Of a stretch of 64,000 nt of DNA, positions 7,677 through 17,570 are shown piece by piece (the stretch's first letter is position 1; the number at the start of each line of letters is the position of its first letter). The notes beneath the pieces were generated by a model that was not told the DNA's origin, searched no databases, and worked only from the letters and a program-made list of their open reading frames with translations. The stretch is taken from contig JADJCS010000020.1 in NCBI GenBank assembly GCA_016703105.1, positions 62,001 through 126,000 on the forward strand, read 5' to 3'. A program made the translations under genes and the position numbers. The stretch comes from Flavobacteriales bacterium. GTDB lineage: Bacteria; Bacteroidota; Bacteroidia; Flavobacteriales_F; PHOS-HE28.

Positions 7677-10540
7677 TCACGCATTCGCAATGACTTCCCC
7701 AGCATTTCTCAAATGCGTCTTCCGCGCCTTCCTGATCCTGCAGCTCACCACCTTGTATTCGGGGCACATGGCCAGTGAGTCGCTTACGCTGGAAGTGATG
7801 AGGTTGAGCATCATCTCCGGGAAGTGGAAGGTGCTTGAAAGTATCCCCGGCTTCACCTCGTCCGTGATAAGGGCCTTGATGTCCACTTTGCCGCGCGCGC
7901 TTTCCACGCAGACCATGTCACCCTCGGCGATGCCGTGCTTGGCGGCGTCGGCGGGGTTGATGAGCAGCACGTCCTCGGTGAGGATGGCGCCGTTGCCGGT
8001 GCGCCGCGTCATGGCGCCGCAGTTGTAGTGCTCCAGTTCGCGGTTGGTGGTGATGATGTAGGGGAATTCCGCCTGGTTGGCCTTCACCTCGGGGCTCATC
8101 TGCCACGCGTTGAAGTAGAAGTGGCCGAGCCCGCGCTTGAACGTGTCGGTATGCAGGATCTTGGTGTCGGTGCCGTCGGCGTTCACGGGCCATTGCTTGC
8201 CTTGCTCGCCGAGCTCGTCCCACTTCACACCCTTGAAGAAAGGAGCGATGCGGCTGATCTCCTCGAGCACCCACTCGGGGTGATAGGTCTTCTTGGCGTT
8301 GCCGCTCTTGCGACCGGTCTTGGCCGCATAGCGCTCCATGATGTCCACGATGATCTCGCCATCGCCCTTGGTGCCTTCCACCGGAGCCACGGCGGCGTTC
8401 ACACGTTGGATGCGGCGCTCGCCGTTGGTGAAGGTGCCGCTCTTCTCCAGGAAGCTGGCGCCGGGCAGCACCACGTGCGCGAGCTTGGCGGTCTCCGTCA
8501 TGAAGAGCTCCTGCACCACGAAGAGGTCGAGCGCGCCGAGGGCCTTGCGAACATGGTTGGTGTTGGGATCCGTCTGGCCCATGTCCTCGCCGCAGACCCA
8601 CATCGCTTTCAGGGTGCCGTTGAGCGCGGCATCATACATCTGTGGGATCTTCTTGCCGACGATGTTCGGCACGTGTACGCCATAGAAGTCGTCGTAGAGC
8701 TTGCTGTATTCGGGCGTGTCCACGGCGAAGTAGCCGGCGCCCGGGTGCGGCTGGCAGCCCATGTCGGCCGCGCCCTGCACGTTGTTCTGTCCGCGCAACG
8801 GGTTCACGCCCACGCCGCGGCGGCCGATGTTGCCGGTCATCATGGCGATGTCCGCGATCTGCATCACGGTGAATGTGCCTTGGTAGTGCTCGGTGACGCC
8901 CAGGCCGTGGAAGCTCATGGCGGCGGGTGAGCTCGCGTAGGCGATCGCCGCTTTGCGCACGAGCTCGCGGTCCACGCCCGTGACCTTCTCCATCTCGGCG
9001 ACGTCCACGCTGAGCAGTTCCTTCTTGAAGTCTTCGTAGCCCTCCGTGCGCGTGTCGATGAACTCCTGCTTCACCAGGCCCTCGCTCACGATGTAGTACA
9101 TGAACATGTTGAGCAGCGCCACGTTGGTGCCGGGGCGCAACTGCAGGTGGTACTTCGCGTAGCGGGCCAGCTCGGTGCGGCGTGGGTCGATCACGTCCGG
9201 GTCTTCCCCTTCATGATCTGCTGCTTGATCTTGGCGCCGGTCACGGGGTGCGCATCGGTGGGGTTCGCACCGATGATCATGATCGTGTGCGTGTCCTTCA
9301 GGTCGTCGATGCTGTTGGTGGCAGCGCCGGTGCCGAAGGTCTTCTGCATGCCAAGCGCGGTAGGCGAGTGGCACACGCGCGCGCAACTGTCGATGTTGTT
9401 GGTGCCCACCTGCACGCGGAAGAATTTCTGCATGAGGTAGTTCTCCTCGTTCGGGCAGCGCGCGCTGCTCACACCGGCCAGCGCATCGGGGCCGTGCTTC
9501 TCCACGATGTCAGCGAAGCGGTCCACGATGTAGTCATAGGCTTCGTCCCACGTTGCCGGTACCAACTCACCGTCTTTCCTGATGAGGGGAGTGCGCAAAC
9601 GTTCCGGGTGATCATAGAAGTGGAAGGCGTAGCGGCCCTTCAAGCAGGTGTGGCCCTGGTTCGATTCGGCATCGTAGGGCGCGGTGATGGCGACGACCTT
9701 GTTGTCCTTGACCTTCACCTCCAGGTTGCAGCCCACGCCGCAATAGGTGCACACGCTGCGCACCACCTCATCGGCCTTGGTCTCCTTGCTCTTGAACACA
9801 TCGGTGATGGCGCTGGTGGGGCAGGCCTGCGCACAGGCGCCGCAGCTCACGCAATCGCTTTTGAAGAAGCTCTCGTCGGTGCCTTTGGCGATGTGGCTGT
9901 CGAAGCCGCGCCCGGCCATCGTGAGCACCATCTCACCCTGCACCTCATCGCACGCCCGCACGCAGCGGTAGCAGCTGATGCATGCGCTGAGGTCGCTCAC
10001 CATATACGGATGGCTCGTGTCCATCGGCGTGTTCTGGTGTGTCTTCCCTTTCGGGTAGCGCACACTGTCGATGTCGAAGCCGACCTTTTGGACGACGTTG
10101 TAGAGTTCGTTCGCGCCGTGGTCCTCTTTCTTCAGTCGCTCGGTATCGTAGTCGGTGAGCACCAGCTCTATGATATTCTTCCGCAGCCGCTCCATGCGCG
10201 GGCTGTTGGTGGTGATGTACATGCCCCTGCCCACGGGCGAGTGGCAGGAGGCCATCACTTTCGCAGGACCATCCTCTTGCAGCGCGACTTCCACGGAACA
10301 TACACGGCAGCTACCGAAGGGCTCCAGGTTCGGCGCATCACACAACGTGGGAACCGGGTTCGGTCCAATGTGCCGGCGCATGAAGGCCAGCATCGTTTCG
10401 TTCTTGTTGATGGTATACGCCTTGCCGTCGATATAGGCGACATCGACCTCGGTGGCGACCGCATTGCTCGTGGAGGGAGCGGACTGGGTGCGGGCGGCGG
10501 GAGGAGCGGAAGAGCCGTGCTTGGCTTGGGGCGTGTTCAT
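7677..10540 (-). pseudogene. fdhA: Formate dehydrogenase alpha subunit, NAD-linked, one frameshift
   Basis: Two overlapping frames together make one ~950-residue molybdopterin enzyme of the NuoG-like FdhA/FdsA type. In order: an N-terminal 2Fe-2S domain (Cys in TLCDAPN, GSCRVC and ASCHSP), two 4Fe-4S clusters (CISCYRC..C and CVSCGAC..C), a further 4Fe-4S site CTYCGVGC, and the Mo-bis-MGD catalytic region. The catalytic residue is Cys (ARVCHSPT, ~residue 390), not selenocysteine. The frame breaks near 9194-9203, where KGKT runs into a stop, while the other frame continues with DPRRTELARYAKYHLQLRPG; one extra base (CCC to CCCC) rejoins them. Start chosen at the ATG at 10540 (MNTPQAK), since the 21-codon extension upstream runs into repeat B. 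Its electron-transfer partner is probably the frameshifted gene at 38295-39970. Confidence 0.85.
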
Positions 10541-10581
10541 AGGCAAGACGGATGAAACGTGCTGCACGAAGATAGGAGAGG

Positions 10582-10682
10582 GTGGGGCGTGCCCCCGACT
10601 CAAATCGCCGGGGTCGGGCCAACCGCTCCAAGTCCTCAGCCGGGTTACCGGCTTCCGGGCTTTTCGCTCATGTCCCTCACGC
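10582..10682 (-). repeat. Intergenic repeat family B, copy 2 (inverted)
   Basis: The reverse complement of this stretch aligns with 7577-7672 nearly end to end. Its hairpin reads GCCGG-TAAC-CCGGC instead of GCCCTG-TAAT-CAGGGC, so the stem is preserved by paired changes. With copy 1 it brackets the formate dehydrogenase gene. It occupies the upstream region of that gene, and a TATCTTCG (-7-like, 10567-10574, minus strand) lies just inside it. Confidence 0.65.
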
Positions 10683-10715
10683 GGATCCCGTTCCCCAACG
10701 ATCGACGCTCACTCC

Positions 10716-12887
10716 CTATCGCACCATCAACGGCACCGACCCTTGCGCCCCATCCGCCCCCTGCCAAGTGACCACATAGGTCCCAGGCCCATAGGCGGAC
10801 AGACCGATCCGGAAGCGCCCGTTCACGGCCTGCGTCATCAACAAGCGGCCCGTTGCATCGCGCAAGAAAAGTGTCCCGGTGGCGCCATCGGGCAGCAGCA
10901 CCCATGCCTCGTTGCGCGCGGGGTTGGGCGCGATGGTGAACGTTGCGGCGCGGTGCGTTGTGTGGATCGCGGTGCTCATATCCACGGGATCATCGTTCGG
11001 GTCGAAGAGGTTCGTGGCGCGCAGGTAGGCGAACACGGCGTGGCCGTTGTTGAAGGTGGATGTGCCCCACGCGGGCACTGCGCTCACGGGCATTTCGGCG
11101 CCGGTCGCGGTGTGGCGGCCCACCACGATCACGCCGCTTTTCGTCTTGAAGGATCCGAGCAGTTTCACGTTGTCGCCACCGGCTTGGGTAAGCGTATCCC
11201 ACTGGCCCACGAGCAGGGAGCTGTACTTCAGGTTCGACAGGTCAGGGGTGTACACGCGCACGAAATCGTTCCAGGTGCTGAGGCCTCCGTTCGCGGGCTT
11301 CACCATTTTCTGGTACGCGTTGGCGGTGGTGATGGTGCGTCGGCCTTTTCCCAACGCAAGCACGCTACCGTCCGCCGTCACCTTCAGGTTGTTCTTGCCG
11401 AGGTAGGTGGTGTTCACGTTCGGCCATCCGCCGTTTGGGTCGGGCCAGCCATCGAGGTTGGGATCGGCCAGTGGTGCGCCGAGCGAACCGGTGCCTTCGG
11501 CGTATTCGGCCACGTAGGTGCTGTGCATCAAGGTGCCGTCATTCAGTTTCAGCTTGCCGAGCCAACTGATGTGGATGTTGCCGTTCGTGCCGGTGAACTG
11601 GTTCTGGAAACCGCTGGCTCCGGGATTTGCAGCGATGGTGTTCCCCTCCCAAAGGTTTTCCACGTTGTTGCCGTGGCAGCGCGCGTTGACTACCAGCATT
11701 CCGGCACCAGGTGGCTGCGAATAGTCGATCGCCAACGCATCGATGTACTGATCCGGTGAAGAGTTCACGGTATCGCCCTGCGGCGTTACTTCATGGTAGA
11801 GGCGGCTCCACCACAAGAGCGCACCATCGGCATCCATGGCCATCACGGCGGGCTCGAAGTCCGGCTCGCCACCGGGCAGTACGCTCTTGGTGTTGAAGCC
11901 GATGTACATCGCGTTCGTGCGCCGATCGATGCAAACGGATTGCGGACCATGCGTGAACGTGGCACTGCCACTGTAACCGGTGTAACCGGGTCCATCCGTG
12001 GTGTTGCCGGTGCCGCCGGGCAGGCAGGGTTCACTGTACAGCATGTCCAATGGCCAGGTGCCCTTCTTCGTGCCGCCGTTGCCGTCAGGTTGCCATAGGT
12101 CATACTCGGCTTGCGTGGGTGATCGCAACTCGCAGCGCGAGGCATCCCGCTTCAGCACGATCCCACTGTAGTCCAAGCCACCGATCCCACCAGCGAAGGT
12201 GGCTGCCTCGCCCCGGTGTTCAGCACCACCACCGATCGGCCAGTGGATGCGCCAATGCGGTACCACATCGGGCTCGCCATCGGCATCGTTGCGGTAGAAC
12301 GCGCTCCAGTTGTACGAATGACTGTCGCCGTAGCCATACACCACCTTGCCATCGCCGCCCACATCCCAAGGTTGGTAGATCTTCGGGTATTCGCCCGCCG
12401 CGCATTTCACGTTGATCACCCACGCGAAGCCGGTGGGATCGCCGTTCACGAAGTTGTTGTCGAGTTTGCCGATGAAGTAGCCGCCGTTGGTGGCGTCCTC
12501 CGTGGTACCGCTGAGGTAGATGTCGCCCGTGGGTTCACCGGGCACAGTGGTGAGCTTGATGAAGCGCAGGTCCTCGGCCGCATTGGGCGGAAGGTGATGC
12601 ACGGCCAGCAATGTTTGCGCGGTGCTGTCCAGCACAAGAATGAAGGGCACCTTGTTCGTGCCGAGGCCATTGGCAATGCCCGTTGCCGTGAGCGTGAACT
12701 GTGGAACGCCGCCGTCGACCCACGAAAGGTCGTCGGCCGCACCGATCACCAGGATGCGGCCGTCGCTGATCTGCACCACATCGTTGAAGACCTCGTTGCC
12801 AGCACCTCCAGCGTATGTGACCACGTTGTTCTGGGCGAGGCTGCCCAGTGTGAACAGGAACGCGGGCAGGAGAGGGAGGTTCCGCAT
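10716..12887 (-). CDS. Secreted protein with T9SS type A sorting domain
   Basis: A 723-residue secreted protein. The ATG at 12887 gives a clean signal peptide (MRNLPLLPAFLFTLGSLAQ); the open frame continues 19 codons upstream but would spoil it. The last ~75 residues are a T9SS type A domain (start TIAPNPARNEAWVLLP, end in a short basic tail), so it should be exported by the type IX system and anchored at or released from the cell surface. The long middle part is beta-rich with repeated GDGKVV/VLDSTAQ-like blades suggesting a propeller, but no named domain was recognised. It follows the TolC gene by 22 bases on the same strand and may be co-transcribed with the exporter, though T9SS cargo would not need it. 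Confidence 0.8.
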   Translation of the reverse strand: MRNLPLLPAFLFTLGSLAQNNVVTYAGGAGNEVFNDVVQISDGRILVIGAADDLSWVDGGVPQFTLTATGIANGLGTNKVPFILVLDSTAQTLLAVHHLPPNAAEDLRFIKLTTVPGEPTGDIYLSGTTEDATNGGYFIGKLDNNFVNGDPTGFAWVINVKCAAGEYPKIYQPWDVGGDGKVVYGYGDSHSYNWSAFYRNDADGEPDVVPHWRIHWPIGGGAEHRGEAATFAGGIGGLDYSGIVLKRDASRCELRSPTQAEYDLWQPDGNGGTKKGTWPLDMLYSEPCLPGGTGNTTDGPGYTGYSGSATFTHGPQSVCIDRRTNAMYIGFNTKSVLPGGEPDFEPAVMAMDADGALLWWSRLYHEVTPQGDTVNSSPDQYIDALAIDYSQPPGAGMLVVNARCHGNNVENLWEGNTIAANPGASGFQNQFTGTNGNIHISWLGKLKLNDGTLMHSTYVAEYAEGTGSLGAPLADPNLDGWPDPNGGWPNVNTTYLGKNNLKVTADGSVLALGKGRRTITTANAYQKMVKPANGGLSTWNDFVRVYTPDLSNLKYSSLLVGQWDTLTQAGGDNVKLLGSFKTKSGVIVVGRHTATGAEMPVSAVPAWGTSTFNNGHAVFAYLRATNLFDPNDDPVDMSTAIHTTHRAATFTIAPNPARNEAWVLLPDGATGTLFLRDATGRLLMTQAVNGRFRIGLSAYGPGTYVVTWQGADGAQGSVPLMVR

Positions 12888-12909
12888 GATCGGATCTTGG
12901 TCAGCGTAT

Positions 12910-14316
12910 TCAACGCCAAGCACGCCAGAGTGTTCCGGCTTCATGGTCCAAACTAAAGAAGGCCTTGCGCAAGCGTGCTTCCAGATCGACCTGTCGGATG
13001 CGCGCGTCGATGAGCGGCACTTCGCGGGCGTTCACCAGAAAGAGCGAGCTCTCCCCGGCGGCGAATCGCTGGTTCTCACCGGCGAGCAGGCGCTCGTTGT
13101 TCACCACCATGTCGGCGCCCAGTCGCACCTGGTCACCGAAGACGGCGATGTCGTTCACACGCTCGTTGATCCTGTTTCGGATACGGAGGCGATCGCGATC
13201 CAGGCCAAGGTTCGCGTCGGTAAGGCGCAGCTTTGCGATGGTGAGTTCACCGCGTTCACGGCGCAGGAAGAGCGGCATCTGGAAGCCAACGCCGAACTGG
13301 TAGCCATCGCCCAAGAGGGTGGTGCCCTGCTCATTGTTCAACGCACCGCCATTGCCGAGCCATTGGTATCTGAGGTCGAGCTCTGGCTTCAGGTATTCGT
13401 TGCGCAGGCGGCGGTCGATCTCCAGCTGATCGACGCGCGCACCGACTTGCGCGAGCAGCGGATGGTTCGCGACCGCGTTCGTGATGGCGGTATCGGGCAG
13501 TTGGAAATTCTCGGGTGAGCCGAGGTCCGCTGGGTCCGGGATCACACTCGACTGGAGCTCCAGCGGTTGTTGCGCAGCGTTCCACAAGTGGTTGCTCAGT
13601 CGCAGACCCGCGTTGCGGAAGTGGAGGCTGGCCTGCTGTTGGCGCATCTGGCGATCCTGGAATTGCAGGTACGCTTCCAGTGTGTCGATGGCCGGACGAT
13701 CGCCGCCGCGCCAGCTGCCACGTACGTTGTCCAAGCGTGCGTTCGCCAGATCCACGGCGCTGTTGCTCACTTCCAACGCGAGGTATGCGGCCACCCAATC
13801 GGTGTGGTCGCTCAAGGCTTTCAGCAGCAGATCGTTCAGCATCTGCTCCTGCTCGGCTTGTGTGGCGCGCAGGTAGGCTTGCGACTTCCGCAGTGTGGCG
13901 CGCCGCAGGTCGATGAAAAGACCTTGCCCCACGCTCACCTGTCCGCCGACTTTGATCAGGCCATCGCCCGGTGTGCTGGCTTGTGGATCGAGCAGGTCGC
14001 CGCTGTTCTCCTGGTAGCCCGCAAAGAGTTCCACACCGTACCATGTCGGCACTTTCAACCCGGCATCGAAGAGCTGGAAGTAGTTCTTCTCATCGAACTG
14101 CTTCTCGTCGTAGTTGGCCGTCGCTACCGGATCGAAACCGCCGCGCGCACTGCGCACCGTGGCTTCGCCGAGTTCCGTTCGCAGGGCCGCCTGCCGCGCC
14201 ATCGGGTGGTTCTCCAGCACCATGCGCACGAACGCTTCCCGCGAAAGCACGGCGGGTACTTGTGCGGTTGCGGCCAGCACGATAAGCATGCCGAACGCGA
14301 GGAGGTGCATTCTCAT
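12910..14316 (-). CDS. TolC-family outer-membrane efflux protein
   Basis: A 468-residue OMF protein. The N-terminal signal (MRMHLLAFGMLIVLAATAQ) is followed by the two long helical-hairpin halves typical of TolC, seen as heptad-like stretches such as RDRLRIRNRINERVNDIAVFGDQV and the early LSREAFVRMVLENHPMARQAALR. The ATG at 14316 overlaps the HlyD stop in an ATGA arrangement, so translation is coupled; the open frame further upstream lies inside hlyD and was discarded. It should form the outer-membrane duct of a tripartite exporter with the HlyD and ABC proteins just upstream. Confidence 0.88.
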   Translation of the reverse strand: MRMHLLAFGMLIVLAATAQVPAVLSREAFVRMVLENHPMARQAALRTELGEATVRSARGGFDPVATANYDEKQFDEKNYFQLFDAGLKVPTWYGVELFAGYQENSGDLLDPQASTPGDGLIKVGGQVSVGQGLFIDLRRATLRKSQAYLRATQAEQEQMLNDLLLKALSDHTDWVAAYLALEVSNSAVDLANARLDNVRGSWRGGDRPAIDTLEAYLQFQDRQMRQQQASLHFRNAGLRLSNHLWNAAQQPLELQSSVIPDPADLGSPENFQLPDTAITNAVANHPLLAQVGARVDQLEIDRRLRNEYLKPELDLRYQWLGNGGALNNEQGTTLLGDGYQFGVGFQMPLFLRRERGELTIAKLRLTDANLGLDRDRLRIRNRINERVNDIAVFGDQVRLGADMVVNNERLLAGENQRFAAGESSLFLVNAREVPLIDARIRQVDLEARLRKAFFSLDHEAGTLWRAWR

Positions 14317-15668
14317 TTGATCTCCCCGGTATTGGCGTCCGCTTGCTCGTCCATGTACAGGTCCGGCGGGAACCCGTTCACCTGCCGCCACAGCTCGTAC
14401 CAGATGGGCACGTCGCTCATCAACGCGAAGCCGATGCATCCACCGCCTACGCGCAAGGCGGTCGGCCATGCTTGCTCGTCCTTCACCGGTGCTACAAGGA
14501 TGCGGTACTTCCCGTTCGGGCTGATGAAGTTGTCGATCGCCACCACCTCGCCTCCGAACGTGCCATAACTGCTGTTCGGCCAGCCGCTGAAAACGATGCT
14601 CGGCCAACCGTCGAAAATGAAGCGCACCTTCTGGCCTTTGTTGATCAACGGCATGTCCATGGGGCGCACGTAGAGCTCCACGGCCAGGTCCATGCCTGCG
14701 GGCATCACGCTCACCAAGGGATCCCCTTCTTTCACGGTTTCGCCCACACCGGTCACGATCGCTTTGGTGATGTAGCCCGCTTGCGGTGCCGTCACGTAGT
14801 AGTTGCCAGCGCGCACCGTGTAGTTGGCGAGGTCCACCTGCATCTTGCTCACTTCGGCTTCGGTGGTGTACATCTCGCTCATGCTGGCGAACTTCTCGCT
14901 CTCGGCCTTGCTCAGTTTGTCACGGTAGTCGTTGCGAATGCCGTTGATGTCGAGCTGGGCGTTCAGCAGTTCGTTGCGCGCATCGAGCAGGTCGTTCTGT
15001 GCATCGATCAAGGTAGCGTTGGCACGCTGCTGGCCCACTTGGCGTCTTTCCAATTCCACCTTGCTGATCAGTCCTTCCTTGAACTGTTGTTCGCCCCGCG
15101 CATATTGGTCGTCGGCCACCTTGATCTCGGTTGTCGCGGCGATCACGCGGATGCTGTCGCTCTGCACCTGCAGCCGCGCCTGGATGATCTTGTTGCGCGC
15201 CTGTTCCAGCTTGATGCCCAAGCCACTGGTCAACGCATCGATCTGCGCATCCAGCGAGTGCACTTTCTCTTCGTAGCTCCTACCGGTAAGCTCTTTGGAA
15301 GTGATCTGGCTTTGCGTGCGCTCCAGCAGTTTCGGATCGAAGTACTCGGGCTTCACTTCGCTCAAGCGCAGGATGGTATCGCCTTTCTGCACGCGCTGGC
15401 CTTCGCGCACGAACCACTCCTCCAACCGACCGGGAATGATCGCATGTATCGTCTGCGGCCGCAGGTCGGGTGAGAGACTTGTCACGGTGCCGCGTGCACG
15501 GATGTTCTGCGTCCACGGGAGGAAAAGGCCGAGAAGCACAACCGTGCAGATGGCGATGACCCACTTGGCGAAGAGTTTGTTCGCGCGGGCTTGGCCGATG
15601 GTCCGGAACGCGCGCAAGCTGGTCCGCTGCGGCTCAGGCACTCGGTTATGCGGGCTAAGGTTCAACAT
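14313..15668 (-). CDS. HlyD-family membrane fusion protein
   Basis: A 451-residue periplasmic adaptor. One transmembrane helix sits near residues 36-54 (VIAICTVVLLGLFLPW), followed by a biotinyl-lipoyl half-motif (IHAIIPGRLEEWFVREGQRVQKGDTILRL), a long coiled-coil region to about residue 280, and the second lipoyl half (VTAPQAGYITKAIVTGVGETVKEGDPL). It bridges the inner-membrane ABC protein (3 bases upstream) to TolC (overlapping ATGA downstream). The three genes form a compact type I-like exporter operon. No dedicated substrate gene (for example an RTX or double-glycine leader peptide) was seen beside it. Confidence 0.88.
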   Translation of the reverse strand: MLNLSPHNRVPEPQRTSLRAFRTIGQARANKLFAKWVIAICTVVLLGLFLPWTQNIRARGTVTSLSPDLRPQTIHAIIPGRLEEWFVREGQRVQKGDTILRLSEVKPEYFDPKLLERTQSQITSKELTGRSYEEKVHSLDAQIDALTSGLGIKLEQARNKIIQARLQVQSDSIRVIAATTEIKVADDQYARGEQQFKEGLISKVELERRQVGQQRANATLIDAQNDLLDARNELLNAQLDINGIRNDYRDKLSKAESEKFASMSEMYTTEAEVSKMQVDLANYTVRAGNYYVTAPQAGYITKAIVTGVGETVKEGDPLVSVMPAGMDLAVELYVRPMDMPLINKGQKVRFIFDGWPSIVFSGWPNSSYGTFGGEVVAIDNFISPNGKYRILVAPVKDEQAWPTALRVGGGCIGFALMSDVPIWYELWRQVNGFPPDLYMDEQADANTGEIK

Positions 15669-15671
15669 GGA

Positions 15672-17333
15672 TCAGGCGGTGATGCGTCCGTTCTTCAGTG
15701 TCAACGTGCGCATGCATCGCTGCTGCAACCAAGGGTCGTTGCTCACCGCTAGTAATGTCCATGGCCGTTCAGGTGCGCTGATCCAGCCCAGCAATTGCTC
15801 GCGGTCCTTCATGTCCCAATTCTGCAAACTGTCTTCCAAGAGGATCAATCGCGGTTTGCCCGCGATGCAACGCGCTTGGATGATGCGTTTCACCAAGCTC
15901 TTGGGAAGTCGCGACCCCTGCGGATCGAGCGGGGTGAGCAGCCCCTCAGGCAGTTGCGCCATCTGGTCGAACAGACCGGTCACGGTGCAGGCTTCCATGA
16001 CATCCTCTTCCTTCACCCATGCGCGGCCCACAGTGATGTTCTCCATCACGGTCCCAGCGAACACATCCTCTTCGTTCAGGCTATCGCCCACGATCGATCG
16101 CGCCTGGTCCAGGTCAAGGCTGTTCAGCGGATGCCCATCGAACTGAATGTTGCCTTCATGCGCTTCCATAGCACCCGCCAGGATGCGCAACAAGGTGGTC
16201 TTGCCCGAAGCGTTCTGTCCGCTCAGGCATACTTTCTCGCCCGCCGCCAAGTGCAGATCGATGCCTTCGAGCACATGTTTCTTGTTCCAGTGGGAATGGA
16301 ATCCCACGTTCGTGAGGCGCACATCCAAGCCTTTGTCCGGATCGGTCGAGAGCACACTGATCCCTCCTGTGCGCTCCAGTGGAAGATCCGTTACGAAGCC
16401 GATCTTGTCCAACGCGCCCAGCACATCGTACACGCTTTCGATGCTGAGGATGATCTTCTCCACAGCGTTCATCAGCAGCAGGATCACGATCTCGGCGGCC
16501 ACGAATTGCCCCAGGTTCATTTGCTCGCGCATCACCAGCATGCCGCCCAATGCCAGCAGGCTCAGTGTAACGATCACCTTGAACACCACCATCGCGGTGT
16601 ACTGGCCCAAAAGGATGCGGAAGTGCGATCGCCGCGCGGTCACGTAGCCGTCCACGAGCTGATCGGTGCGGCTCATGGGCAGTGTAGTTTCACCGATCAG
16701 CTTGAAGGTGCTCGCACTGCGGCCCAGTTCCTCCAGCCAGTGAGCTACTGCGTATTTGTAGTTGCTCTCGGTAAGACTGGTGGCCAATCCCTGTTTCCCT
16801 GTGAAGCGGAAGATCGCATACAGCAGGATCACCAGCAAGAAACCGAAGGCTATGAAGAAGGGGTGATAGAGCCCGAGCAGGATCAAGCAGAGCAGGATCT
16901 GCAACAAGGCGAGCGGCACATCGAGCAACAGCTTGCTCAACCCTTTCTGTATGGTGAATGTGTCGAAGAAGCGGTTCACCAGTTCGGGTAGGTAGCGCCC
17001 GGCCACTGCCTCGGCCTTGATGCGCGGGATGCGGTACGCGAACTCGAAGGCGCTGCGTGCGAAGAGCCGCTGCTGGATGTTCTCGGCCAGGGCCAGTTGC
17101 ATTATCTGCATGGCCCCGGTGAACCCCACCCCGATCGTGACGAAGGCGATGAGCACCCCCCAGCTCGTGGCCATCTGCCCGCCGCTGATCAGGTTGATGA
17201 TGGCCTGAACGCCCAACGGAACGCTCAAGCTGATGGCACCGCCCACCAATGCGTACAGGTAGATGTGCCCGATCTCGCGCTTGTCCACGCGCAACAGCTG
17301 GGTGAGGCGTTGCCAGGGGTGTATGGGATTCAT
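15672..17333 (-). CDS. ABC transporter, membrane plus ATP-binding domain
   Basis: A 553-residue half-transporter: membrane domain at about residues 20-300 with five or six hydrophobic segments (for example LLLDVPLALLQILLCLILLGLYH), then an ATPase domain from ~335. Walker A is intact (GQNASGKTT). Other motifs are unusual: the Walker B/catalytic pair reads LILLEDS instead of hhhhDE, the signature LSGGQ is replaced by SRLPKS, and the H-loop region reads AVSNDPW with no His. There is no C39 peptidase domain. With HlyD and TolC it forms a tripartite exporter. I recall a Bacteroidota group sharing the 'LLED ... VSND' variant, so this looks like a family trait rather than damage, but ATPase activity is uncertain. 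Confidence 0.85.
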   Translation of the reverse strand: MNPIHPWQRLTQLLRVDKREIGHIYLYALVGGAISLSVPLGVQAIINLISGGQMATSWGVLIAFVTIGVGFTGAMQIMQLALAENIQQRLFARSAFEFAYRIPRIKAEAVAGRYLPELVNRFFDTFTIQKGLSKLLLDVPLALLQILLCLILLGLYHPFFIAFGFLLVILLYAIFRFTGKQGLATSLTESNYKYAVAHWLEELGRSASTFKLIGETTLPMSRTDQLVDGYVTARRSHFRILLGQYTAMVVFKVIVTLSLLALGGMLVMREQMNLGQFVAAEIVILLLMNAVEKIILSIESVYDVLGALDKIGFVTDLPLERTGGISVLSTDPDKGLDVRLTNVGFHSHWNKKHVLEGIDLHLAAGEKVCLSGQNASGKTTLLRILAGAMEAHEGNIQFDGHPLNSLDLDQARSIVGDSLNEEDVFAGTVMENITVGRAWVKEEDVMEACTVTGLFDQMAQLPEGLLTPLDPQGSRLPKSLVKRIIQARCIAGKPRLILLEDSLQNWDMKDREQLLGWISAPERPWTLLAVSNDPWLQQRCMRTLTLKNGRITA

Positions 17334-17371
17334 AAGGTCCTATGAGCGGATCAGGGGTGCGAAGTTCCGAA

Positions 17372-17533
17372 CTAAGGTGTACGCATGATCAACGCGAGGT
17401 ACACCGGCATCCCCACAGTGATGGTGAACGGAAAGGTGAGGCCCAGCGCCATGGGGATCCGCTGTACAACGCCCAACCGGAATAAGCACGAGGTCGGATC
17501 GGTGAGAACACTAAGGAGTAATTGTGTATCCAT
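17372..17533 (-). CDS. Possible 53-residue membrane peptide
   Basis: A short open frame from ATG (MDTQLLLSVLTDPTSC) to TAG in the gap between pyrC and the ABC gene. The C-terminal half is a plausible single membrane helix (IPMALGLTFPFTITVGMPVYLALIM). It is co-directional with both neighbours and ends 38 bases before the ABC gene start. A competing 60-codon frame on the same strand (17389-17571) lacks such a segment. No homology is recognised. It may be a small exporter accessory protein or chance. Confidence 0.35.
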   Translation of the reverse strand: MDTQLLLSVLTDPTSCLFRLGVVQRIPMALGLTFPFTITVGMPVYLALIMRTP

Positions 17534-17570
17534 AGGTCAGTTCTATCAACAAGGCGAAACACGGAGAGCA

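Noticed and set aside
9182..10555. 457-codon plus-strand frame across formate dehydrogenase
   Set aside because: It is antisense to a clearly coding region, and its composition (His, Val, Ala, Gly) is typical of a reversed high-GC frame.
10504..10603. Selenocysteine insertion in formate dehydrogenase
   Set aside because: The catalytic position is encoded by a Cys codon (ARVCHSPT), with no in-frame TGA there; the TGA at 9191 comes from the frameshift.
12910..14607. 97-codon N-terminal extension of the TolC-like frame
   Set aside because: It lies inside hlyD in another frame, and the ATGA overlap at 14313-14316 gives a start that leads straight into a signal peptide.
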